NCBI GenBank assembly: GCA_900313465.1
Contig: OMRU01000057.1
Span: 1 to 5,657 of the forward strand
DNA from: an uncultured Clostridia bacterium
Lineage (GTDB): Bacteria > Bacillota_I > Bacilli_A > RFN20 > CAG-288
Direction: 5' to 3'
DNA: 5,657 nt
The translations under genes were made by a program, and so were the position numbers. Every line of letters begins with the position of its first letter. Positions within the stretch are counted from its first letter, which is position 1. This document shows, one piece after another, positions 1-5,452 of this stretch. The notes beneath the pieces were generated by a model. That model did not search any database and had not been told where the DNA came from. It saw nothing but the letters and a program-made list of their open reading frames with translations.

Positions 1-1620
1 CTGGCCAAAGAGGGCCTCTACAATCTGCTTTTCCATATCTTCATCGATCTTATAACCGAAATGAAGAAGGAGTAAACAACCAGCAAAGACGACTAAGATA
101 ATGCCGATGATGATAACACCAAAGAGAGTCAACTGACGAGACTTATCACTCCAGGTGTAAGCACCCTGAATGGCTTCATCCATGGTGTTATAAGTAACCG
201 TAGCACCATTGATTTCTTCCGAATATGGCGTAAAGCCAGAGAAGATATTATGAGACTCGGCATTAGAGATACGATTTAAGATAACCTGAGTGCCAGTGAG
301 GACAAAGGTCAAATTACGAATACCAGTCTGCAAGGCAGAACCAAGTTTGACATCAAGAGGTCTCCAAGCAAAGCAGACAGCTTCCTTACGTTCACCAAAC
401 TTCCATTCCTGATAGTCGATGGCATCCTGGAACATAACAAGTAAGGCAAGATAGAAGATACCAGTAGCGGCAAAGAAGAAGAAGCAGGCGATGAAGATAA
501 GGAAGTGAGTACCACCAAAGACAAAGCCTAAGGCGGTTAATAAATTGTCTGGATCGACAACAGATGGATCAGAATACGCAATTGGATTATTACCAAAGAC
601 TGGGAAGCCAAAGAAGAAGAACAAGAGGTAAGCAGCAAGGATGACAATAGAAGAAATAAAGATAATCTGTTTCTTCTTGAATACCTTGACTAACATCGGG
701 TAGAAGACCTGTGCTAAAAGCGTACCAGCGACATAGACAAGAGACATGCCTGTCGCCATATAGCCGCCAACACCATACGAATAAAGCAAATAATAATAGT
801 TTAGACCGATACCGGTGAGCAAACCTGAACCGATATAGTAAAGGAACATGACGATGACGATAACAAGAAGCTGTTTGTTCTGAATGACGATCTTGAATAA
901 ATCCAAGAAATGAGATTCTTCAGAAATCTCTTCCTGCTTGGCATCTCTTTCTTTTTCCTGGCAGAAGAAATAAATCGCAGCCTGGGAAACTAAGAACAAG
1001 ATGGAAATGATGACAGATACGCCAGCATAAGCCGTCTGGGCACCAAGCATATTCGGAAGAAGGAACATCATCATGTTCATCACGAAGGCACCGATTGTGG
1101 TGGCAACAGTGACGTTAGTGGTTAATTTTGCTCTCTCTGTTGGATCGTTGGTTAAGGATGGTAACATAGACCAATAACCAATATCGTTCATCGTAAAGAA
1201 GGTATCCCATAAGAAGTAGAAGACCAACATGCAGGCGACATAGCCCCAGCCGGTAACACCAAGAGGTCCAACGATGAACATCAAGGTAACAGCCACAGCA
1301 TTACCGATAGAACCGATTAGGATCCATGGTTTATATTTACCGGAACGGAAGTGGAACTTCTCAACTAAGAAGCCCATGATAGGATCGTTGATACCATCCC
1401 AAACAAGAGCGATCATCATGAAGATGGTGATGACATGCATCTGAGCGGTGTACTCATTGAAATCAGATGAAAGAACACCAGCCGTCATAGCATACTGCAG
1501 TAAGAACGTACCGACTAAAGCGTAACAGGCATCTCTGAAGATACCAGACCATGGATAGATGGCTTTTGTCAGCTTAGGAACGGTATTACCTGAATAGGTT
1601 GTTTTTTCCCTTCCGGTCAT
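1..1620 (-). CDS. GPH-family (MelB-like) sugar:cation symporter, 3' end beyond window
   Basis: An open frame of 540 codons runs from the ATG at 1620 to the left edge without a stop, so the C-terminus is missing. It is a polytopic inner-membrane protein with many Phe/Ile/Val-rich helices. Family marks: FRDACYAL (D30) in helix 1, WDGINDPIMG (D75, D79) in helix 2, NDIGYWSMLP (D146, W150) in helix 4, the cytoplasmic loop DAIDYQEWKFGER (399-411), and DVKLGSA (K425) in helix 11. From memory of MelB these match its D19, D55, D59, D124, W128 and K377, the sugar- and Na+-binding residues, so a working symporter is expected. At over 540 residues it exceeds MelB (about 470). The excess lies partly in a loop at 341-365 and mainly in a hydrophilic stretch at about 450-495, before the last helix (497-519). 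The start is fixed by GGAGGA 7 bases upstream. The substrate cannot be read; in this family it is often a glycoside, pentoside or hexuronide. Phe codons are mostly TTC, unlike the operon opposite. Confidence 0.93.
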   Translation of the reverse strand, partial: MTGREKTTYSGNTVPKLTKAIYPWSGIFRDACYALVGTFLLQYAMTAGVLSSDFNEYTAQMHVITIFMMIALVWDGINDPIMGFLVEKFHFRSGKYKPWILIGSIGNAVAVTLMFIVGPLGVTGWGYVACMLVFYFLWDTFFTMNDIGYWSMLPSLTNDPTERAKLTTNVTVATTIGAFVMNMMMFLLPNMLGAQTAYAGVSVIISILFLVSQAAIYFFCQEKERDAKQEEISEESHFLDLFKIVIQNKQLLVIVIVMFLYYIGSGLLTGIGLNYYYLLYSYGVGGYMATGMSLVYVAGTLLAQVFYPMLVKVFKKKQIIFISSIVILAAYLLFFFFGFPVFGNNPIAYSDPSVVDPDNLLTALGFVFGGTHFLIFIACFFFFAATGIFYLALLVMFQDAIDYQEWKFGERKEAVCFAWRPLDVKLGSALQTGIRNLTFVLTGTQVILNRISNAESHNIFSGFTPYSEEINGATVTYNTMDEAIQGAYTWSDKSRQLTLFGVIIIGIILVVFAGCLLLLHFGYKIDEDMEKQIVEALFGQ

Positions 1621-1627
1621 AAAAGAA

Positions 1628-1633
1628 TCCTCC
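1628..1633 (-). promoter_or_regulatory. Ribosome binding site of the GPH transporter
   Basis: GGAGGA on the minus strand stands 7 bases before the ATG at 1620. It is a strong Shine-Dalgarno match and fixes the transporter start. Confidence 0.85.
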
Positions 1634-1638
1634 GTGTT

Positions 1639-1668
1639 TGGAAACCAAAATAATAAATTGGGTTTCCA
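1639..1668. repeat. 8-bp inverted repeat in the transporter leader
   Basis: TGGAAACC (1639-1646) and its exact complement GGTTTCCA (1661-1668) flank a 14-base AT-rich spacer. The repeat lies between the predicted transcription start (about 1667) and the ribosome binding site. It could be a second operator of a LacI-type regulator, since its arms share TGGAA with the site at 1676-1689, or a hairpin in the 5' leader. No T-run follows on the minus strand, so it is not a standard terminator. Confidence 0.6.
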
Positions 1669-1673
1669 CGATT

Positions 1674-1702
1674 ATTGTAAGTGCTTCCACCAACAAAATC
1701 AA
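1674..1702 (-). promoter_or_regulatory. Sigma-A-type promoter of the GPH transporter
   Basis: On the minus strand, TTGATT (1697-1702) as -35 and TACAAT (1674-1679) as -10 are separated by exactly 17 bases. Transcription would start near 1667, giving a leader of roughly 47 bases that holds the inverted repeat and the ribosome binding site. The -10 box overlaps a LacI/CcpA-like palindrome, which suggests repression. Confidence 0.65.
1676..1689. promoter_or_regulatory. LacI/CcpA-like operator over the transporter promoter
   Basis: TGTAAGTGCTTCCA is a 14-base near-palindrome: its arms TGTAAG and CTTCCA match at 5 of 6 positions. It fits the catabolite-responsive element TGWAANCGNTNWCA with two mismatches and equally the general operator style of LacI-family regulators. 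It overlaps the -10 box, where a bound repressor would block RNA polymerase. Whether CcpA or a sugar-specific repressor binds cannot be told, because no regulator gene is in the window. Confidence 0.55.
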
Positions 1703-1759
1703 CAATTTTTTCTCTTAATTATTAATATAATCGATTCTTTCGAGTTTTTCTCGTGTTTT

Positions 1760-1782
1760 TGATTTCTTGATGGCTGAAATCA
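1760..1782. repeat. 7-bp inverted repeat in the divergent intergenic region
   Basis: TGATTTC (1760-1766) and GAAATCA (1776-1782) are exact complements separated by 9 bases. It lies between the two divergent promoters, about 80 bases upstream of the mnmE -10 box. It lacks a following T-run on either strand, so it is not a convincing terminator. It may be a regulator site or chance in AT-rich DNA. Confidence 0.35.
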
Positions 1783-1856
1783 TGCTTTTGAAACAAATTT
1801 GGTAGTATTGAAAACCCTTACCGACCAATTCTTCTTTCCAGCCATAAATCTAATAA

Positions 1857-1865
1857 TGGTATAAT
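1857..1865 (+). promoter_or_regulatory. Extended -10 promoter of the mnmE operon
   Basis: TGGTATAAT is a perfect TATAAT preceded by the TGn extension. There is no good -35 at the normal distance (best is TTCCAG, 1836-1841), as is common for extended -10 promoters. Transcription would start around 1871-1873, on or next to the mnmE ATG at 1872. A second TATAAT at 1726-1731 has neither the TGn extension nor a credible -35, but could give a longer transcript. Confidence 0.7.
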
Positions 1866-1871
1866 GATGAC

Positions 1872-3230
1872 ATGCTAGTTTTTGATACAATTTGTGCTTT
1901 AGCCACTCCACCATATAAAGCAGCCTTAGCGACCATTCGACTTTCCGGAGAGAAAACTCTCGACATTCTTTCTCATATCATGTTAAAGGATGTCTCCTCT
2001 CTTGAGCCAAACAAGGCTTATTTTGTAAAACTCTATCAGGATAAGAATCAGCCTGAGGAAATGATTGATGAAGTAGTCTTGACCTTCTTTAAAGGTCCAA
2101 GATCCTATACTGGTTTTGATACAGTGGAATTTTCCACTCATGGCAGTATGATCGTCGTAGAAGAACTCTTGGATACCTTAGTGAAATATGGTGCCAGAAG
2201 AGCCCAGAAGGGTGAATTTTCTGCCCAGGCCTATTTCAATGGCAAGATGGATTTATTAAAAGCCGAAGGGATCAATGATTTGATCAACGCCACTTCCAAA
2301 CGAGCAAAACTTTTAGCCAGCAAAACTCTTAGTGGTGAAAACACCAGATTTGCTACCAATCTGAAAAACACGCTTTTAGATTACATGTCCCGTTTGGAAT
2401 ACTTTGTGGAAAACCAATATGACGATGAACAGTTAGATGATTATTCTGGCGAGTTAGAAACTATCGGTTCCGCTTTGCTTACCAACATTGTGGAACTCTC
2501 TCAGATCATTGAAAAGACTAAGAAAGCTAATCGCCAGTACCAGGGATTTAACATCGCCATTGCCGGTGAACCAAACGTTGGTAAATCCACCCTTTTAAAT
2601 GCTCTCTTACAAGAAGACAAGGCGATTGTCTCTCCTATTCCTGGAACTACCAGAGATGTCGTCGAAGGGGAAAAGGAAATCAATGGTTTATTGTTCCGTT
2701 TCAAAGATACTGCTGGTTTAAGAAAAACGGATGACTATGTCGAAAATCTTGGTATTGAACGCTCCTATAAGACCATGGAGAAAGCAGATTTGATTTTGCT
2801 TGCCTCAGATTGTGGTTTTGCTGAGATTGATGCCAACAAAGAAGTTCAGGAAGTCATCAAAAACAAACCCATCATCAAAATCGCCACCAAGAGAGATATC
2901 AACACCTCTAAAGATACCGCTGATATTTCTATCTGTTCCACTACGGATGACCTCCATCCTTTGATCGACTTGATCATGGACAAATTAGATGTCTCTAAAA
3001 AAGAAGAATCCAGTTTCTTAGGTAAGAGAGAAGAAGAATATCTAGAAAGAATTCATAGCCAGATGAAACAGGCTTATGATGCGATTTTTGATACGTATCA
3101 GATCGACATTGTCTCTGACACCTTGAGAACTGCCATCAATTCCATCAATGACCTGATGGGTAAATGTGAAGGTCAAACCATGGAAGATATCTATCAGACT
3201 CTCTTTTCCAAATTTTGTTTAGGTAAATAG
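1872..3230 (+). CDS. mnmE: tRNA uridine-5-carboxymethylaminomethyl synthesis GTPase MnmE
   Basis: MnmE (TrmE/ThdF) works with MnmG to modify U34 at the wobble position of certain tRNAs, using a methylene-folate derivative, FAD and GTP. The 452 residues match the usual length. The N-terminal folate-binding domain opens with DTICALATPP and contains GEFSAQAYFNGKMDL (114-128). A helical domain is interrupted by the G domain: G1 GEPNVGKS (232-239), G2 GTTRD (258-262), G3 DTAG (279-282), and G4 TKRD (339-342), where NKxD is usual. E291, in YVENLGIERS, aligns with the catalytic Glu282 of the E. coli enzyme. The C-terminus FCLGK carries the conserved Cys (C449) of the C[IVL]GK tail. The start is firm: the family N-terminus begins here and an in-frame stop lies at 1854. 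No Shine-Dalgarno precedes it, and the promoter -10 ends 6 bases before the ATG. It heads the operon; mnmG is not in the window. Confidence 0.97.
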   Translation: MLVFDTICALATPPYKAALATIRLSGEKTLDILSHIMLKDVSSLEPNKAYFVKLYQDKNQPEEMIDEVVLTFFKGPRSYTGFDTVEFSTHGSMIVVEELLDTLVKYGARRAQKGEFSAQAYFNGKMDLLKAEGINDLINATSKRAKLLASKTLSGENTRFATNLKNTLLDYMSRLEYFVENQYDDEQLDDYSGELETIGSALLTNIVELSQIIEKTKKANRQYQGFNIAIAGEPNVGKSTLLNALLQEDKAIVSPIPGTTRDVVEGEKEINGLLFRFKDTAGLRKTDDYVENLGIERSYKTMEKADLILLASDCGFAEIDANKEVQEVIKNKPIIKIATKRDINTSKDTADISICSTTDDLHPLIDLIMDKLDVSKKEESSFLGKREEEYLERIHSQMKQAYDAIFDTYQIDIVSDTLRTAINSINDLMGKCEGQTMEDIYQTLFSKFCLGK

Positions 3231-3231
3231 C

Positions 3232-4017
3232 ATGAAAATCATCGATACCCATTGTCATTATAATGATGATCAGATTTATCCTATCGTCGAGGAAGTGATT
3301 CAGCGAGCAAAAAGTGCCGGTGTCACGGCTATCTTTAACAACGGAGATTCCTTAGAATCCTTTGACCGCATCTTAGAATTGCAGGATAGATATCCGGATT
3401 TTTGTCATTCTGTCTTAGGCATCCATCCTGAACATGCCAATCACGAACAAAGTTACTTTGAAGAAAGCTATCGGAAAATCAAAGATAATTTAGATAAGAT
3501 CTCTGCCATTGGTGAAATCGGCTTGGATTATCATTATTCCAAAGATCCAGATTATATTCAGGCTCAGAAAAACCGTTTTATCGAACAGATTCGTTTGGCT
3601 AAAGAACTACGTCTTCCTATTGTCGTTCACTCTCGTGACGCAGATTTTGATACGCTAGATATCATTCGTCAGGAATTACCAGAAAAAGTCGATCTCCATT
3701 GTTTTTCTGGCAGTGTAGAAATCCTGAAAGAATATCTTAAGTTACCCATTGATTTCCATATCGGTGTTGGTGGTGTTGTGACCTTCAAGAACGCTAGAGT
3801 CATCAAAGAAGTCGTTCAGTATTGTTCTGAAAAGATCATCCTGACAGAAACAGATGCTCCTTATCTTGCCCCGACTCCACACCGTGGAGAGAGAAATGAA
3901 TCCAGTTTTATCCCTTTGATCATTGAGGCTATCGCATCATTGAAATTATTGGATAAAGAAGAATTATCAAAGACGTTATATGAGCAAGGATTGAAGTTCT
4001 ATGGATTATCCGAATAG
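3232..4017 (+). CDS. tatD: TatD-family metal-dependent hydrolase/deoxyribonuclease
   Basis: This is a cytoplasmic TIM-barrel metallohydrolase of the TatD family, whose studied members are metal-dependent 3'-5' exonucleases. Its 261 residues match the family length. The metal-site motifs are all present and in order: DTHCH (5-9; H7, H9), GIHPE (63-67), GEIGLDY (94-100; E95), VVHSRDA (131-137; H133), HCFSG (156-160; H156) and ETDAPYLAP (206-214; D208), followed by the typical PHRGERNE (216-223). The ATG stands one base after the mnmE stop, with only a weak AGG at 3221-3223, so translation probably depends on ribosomes finishing mnmE. The gene lies next to rnmV and rsmA, as in many Bacillota (yabD of B. 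subtilis). A role in RNA rather than DNA metabolism is suggested by context but not shown. Confidence 0.96.
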   Translation: MKIIDTHCHYNDDQIYPIVEEVIQRAKSAGVTAIFNNGDSLESFDRILELQDRYPDFCHSVLGIHPEHANHEQSYFEESYRKIKDNLDKISAIGEIGLDYHYSKDPDYIQAQKNRFIEQIRLAKELRLPIVVHSRDADFDTLDIIRQELPEKVDLHCFSGSVEILKEYLKLPIDFHIGVGGVVTFKNARVIKEVVQYCSEKIILTETDAPYLAPTPHRGERNESSFIPLIIEAIASLKLLDKEELSKTLYEQGLKFYGLSE

Positions 4018-4543
4018 AAAATATCTCTATGTCGTAGAAGGTAACAGCGACGAAGATCGTTTAAAGAAACTAGGAGTCACTTATATCATCAAGACGGGTG
4101 GAAAATTCATTCGTCCAGAGATTCCTGCCTTTTTGGCTGAAGTAAGAAAGGTCAGAGATATCGTCTTACTTTTTGATCCTGATGGTCCAGGAAGGCAAAT
4201 TACCAAACTCATTCAGAACAAAGTAGAAAACTGCATCGTGGTTAGAGCCGAAAAGAAGAAAGCCATCTTTCATCATAAAGTAGGCATTGCCGAAATGAGA
4301 TTAGAAGATATCAAAGAATTGATTTCTTCCTATCTTGAACATGATAACAAGATCACTACAGATAACACGTTAACCCAAGAAGACTTCATCGATTTAGGTT
4401 TTGTTGGAGCAGGGGGCAAGAAACAGAGAATGGCTCTCATTGAAAAATACCATATGCCATTTACTTCTGGCAAAAACGTCCTCGACGCCTTAAACATGTT
4501 ATGTCTATCCAAAGAAGAAATAGAAGAGGTATTATCTCAATGA
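4001..4543 (+). CDS. rnmV: Ribonuclease M5 (5S rRNA maturation)
   Basis: RNase M5 cuts the 5S rRNA precursor on both sides to give mature 5S rRNA; in Bacillus it acts on the precursor bound by ribosomal protein L18. The 180 residues are close to the B. subtilis length. The N-terminal Toprim domain shows YVVEGNSDEDRL (E13 is the catalytic Glu) and LLFDPDGPGRQI (D59 and D61 form the DxD metal site), then KVGIAEMRLEDI (93-104). The C-terminal part LGFVGAGGKKQR ... SGKNVLDALNM (132-166) matches the family's second domain. Toprim proteins also include primases and topoisomerases, but length, C-terminal motif and location before rsmA favour RnmV. The start ATG lies inside tatD (17-base overlap, different frame), with AGGA (3987-3990) 10 bases upstream. 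No other in-frame start keeps the Toprim strand. Confidence 0.95.
   Translation: MDYPNRKYLYVVEGNSDEDRLKKLGVTYIIKTGGKFIRPEIPAFLAEVRKVRDIVLLFDPDGPGRQITKLIQNKVENCIVVRAEKKKAIFHHKVGIAEMRLEDIKELISSYLEHDNKITTDNTLTQEDFIDLGFVGAGGKKQRMALIEKYHMPFTSGKNVLDALNMLCLSKEEIEEVLSQ
4523..4530 (+). promoter_or_regulatory. Ribosome binding site that decides the rsmA start
   Basis: GAAGAGGT ends 9 bases before the ATG at 4540. It supports that codon over the in-frame ATG at 4501, which would add 13 residues not seen in the family and has no comparable site. Confidence 0.6.
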
Positions 4544-5352
4544 CAGAATTAAATAGAATCCAGACTCTCTTAAAGGAATATGGCCTTTATGCCAAGAAAT
4601 CTTTTGGTCAGAACTTTTTGATCAATGAAGGTATCATCAGAAGAATTGTCGACAAAATGGAAATCGATACCTTTGATACCGTCATTGAAATCGGTCCAGG
4701 TCTTGCTTCCTTGACCCTTCCTATGAGCAAGAAAGCCAAGAAGTTGATCGCCGTTGATGCCGATAGAGACATGGTCATGGTCTTAAATGACATTTTCAAG
4801 GACAGTACTAACGTCAAGATTGTGCAGTCTGACTTCTTACGTTTTGATCCTGATGAAGTCTCCAGCATGGAAAACCGTCTTCTCATTGGTAACCTTCCTT
4901 ATAACATCACTTCCGAATTGATGGAATACATGTTACAGAAAGGCTTTAAAAGCGCTGGCATGATGGTGCAAAAGGAAGTAGCTGATAAATTCACTTATGT
5001 GCCAGGAAAGAAGGATAACTCTCCTTTAGGTGCCTTTATCAAGATGAGTGGTGAACTTACCTTGATCAGCGATGTTGATTCTTCTTCTTTCAATCCTGCT
5101 CCAAAGGTTCAATCCGCATTTATTCGTATCGATCAGAAGAACAAAATCGATTTTGCTCTCTATCCGATTGTCAAAGCCTTGTTCAAAGATCCAAACAAGA
5201 CCATCTTAAACTGCTTAAAGCAGTATCACACCTATGACAAGGCGATTTCCTACCTGAAAGAGAACAATGATGAAAGGCTTGCGCTTCGCGCTCGTCAACT
5301 CGAGGCTGAGGAGTTATATTCCTTAGCTTGCCTGATTCAGAAACACAACTAA
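4540..5352 (+). CDS. rsmA: 16S rRNA (adenine(1518)-N6/adenine(1519)-N6)-dimethyltransferase RsmA
   Basis: RsmA (KsgA) transfers four methyl groups from S-adenosylmethionine to two adjacent adenines in the 3' hairpin of 16S rRNA late in 30S assembly; loss gives kasugamycin resistance. With the ATG at 4540 the protein has 270 residues, normal for the family. Motifs: KKSFGQNFL (19-27), SAM loop EIGPGLASLT (50-59), AVDADRD (71-77, D73 at the ribose position), D98, catalytic NLPYNI (118-123), MVQKEVADK (142-150), and FNPAPKVQS (184-192). Two conserved spots differ: the usual YGxLS after QKEVA reads as NSPLG (160-164), and the usual FxQRRKT of the C-terminal domain reads FKDPNKT (215-221). The catalytic half is intact. 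ATG overlaps the rnmV stop as ATGA, so the two are translationally coupled. It is the last gene of the operon. Confidence 0.96.
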   Translation: MTELNRIQTLLKEYGLYAKKSFGQNFLINEGIIRRIVDKMEIDTFDTVIEIGPGLASLTLPMSKKAKKLIAVDADRDMVMVLNDIFKDSTNVKIVQSDFLRFDPDEVSSMENRLLIGNLPYNITSELMEYMLQKGFKSAGMMVQKEVADKFTYVPGKKDNSPLGAFIKMSGELTLISDVDSSSFNPAPKVQSAFIRIDQKNKIDFALYPIVKALFKDPNKTILNCLKQYHTYDKAISYLKENNDERLALRARQLEAEELYSLACLIQKHN

Positions 5353-5359
5353 TCCCTAT

Positions 5360-5391
5360 TCCCATAATCATTAAAAATTATGGGATTTTTT
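5360..5391 (+). terminator. Intrinsic terminator of the mnmE-tatD-rnmV-rsmA operon
   Basis: A perfect 9-bp stem, TCCCATAAT (5360-5368) with ATTATGGGA (5377-5385), encloses an 8-base loop and is followed at once by six T (5386-5391). It begins 8 bases after the rsmA stop. The minus strand lacks a T-run after the stem, so it acts in one direction only and separates the operon from the lipoprotein gene. Confidence 0.92.
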
Positions 5392-5392
5392 G

Positions 5393-5421
5393 TTTTGATT
5401 TTCTTTAAATTGCCTTAAAAT
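5393..5421 (+). promoter_or_regulatory. Possible promoter of the lipoprotein gene
   Basis: TAAAAT (5416-5421) is one base from the -10 consensus. The best -35 candidates are TTTTGA (5393-5398) at 17 bases, or TTGATT (5395-5400) at a short 15 bases. A promoter is expected here because a terminator lies just upstream and a gene with a strong ribosome binding site just downstream, but the boxes are weak. Confidence 0.4.
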
Positions 5422-5437
5422 AGACTAACCTCAATAT

Positions 5438-5444
5438 AAGGAGG
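5438..5444 (+). promoter_or_regulatory. Ribosome binding site of the lipoprotein gene
   Basis: AAGGAGG is a perfect Shine-Dalgarno sequence, 8 bases before the GTG at 5453. It decides for the GTG start over the in-frame ATG at 5465, which is 20 bases away and would remove the basic residues of the signal peptide. Confidence 0.88.
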
Positions 5445-5452
5445 AACGTACA

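Noticed and set aside
309..524. Open frame of 71 codons on the minus strand
   Set aside because: It lies inside the GPH transporter in another frame; the transporter frame has the family motifs and the ribosome binding site.
601..640. GAAGAAG-rich purine stretches on the plus strand, seeming like a simple repeat
   Set aside because: They are the complement of runs of TTC Phe codons in transporter membrane helices and have no exact repeat unit.
1741..1753. CGAG-TTTTT-CTCG mini-hairpin as a terminator
   Set aside because: The stem is only 4 bp, no clean T-run follows, and no gene ends nearby.
2501..2704. Antisense open frame of 67 codons
   Set aside because: It is the shadow of the MnmE G domain on the opposite strand, with no ribosome binding site or family resemblance.
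4330..4512. Antisense open frame of 60 codons
   Set aside because: It overlaps the conserved C-terminal part of RnmV and shows no coding signals of its own.
4501..4539. Longer rsmA reading from the in-frame ATG at 4501
   Set aside because: The added residues are not part of the family, while the ATG at 4540 has GAAGAGGT upstream and forms the usual ATGA overlap with rnmV.
4608..4886. Antisense open frame of 92 codons with hydrophobic patches
   Set aside because: It is complementary to the conserved SAM-binding region of rsmA, and the hydrophobic residues follow from the opposite-strand codons.
5281..5291. GCGC-TTC-GCGC palindrome
   Set aside because: It is short and falls within rsmA codons for Ala, Leu, Arg, Ala in the conserved C-terminal helix; there is no sign of a regulatory role.
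5183..5371. Antisense open frame of 62 codons running from the terminator into rsmA
   Set aside because: It begins in the terminator stem, has no ribosome binding site, and covers the coding C-terminus of rsmA.
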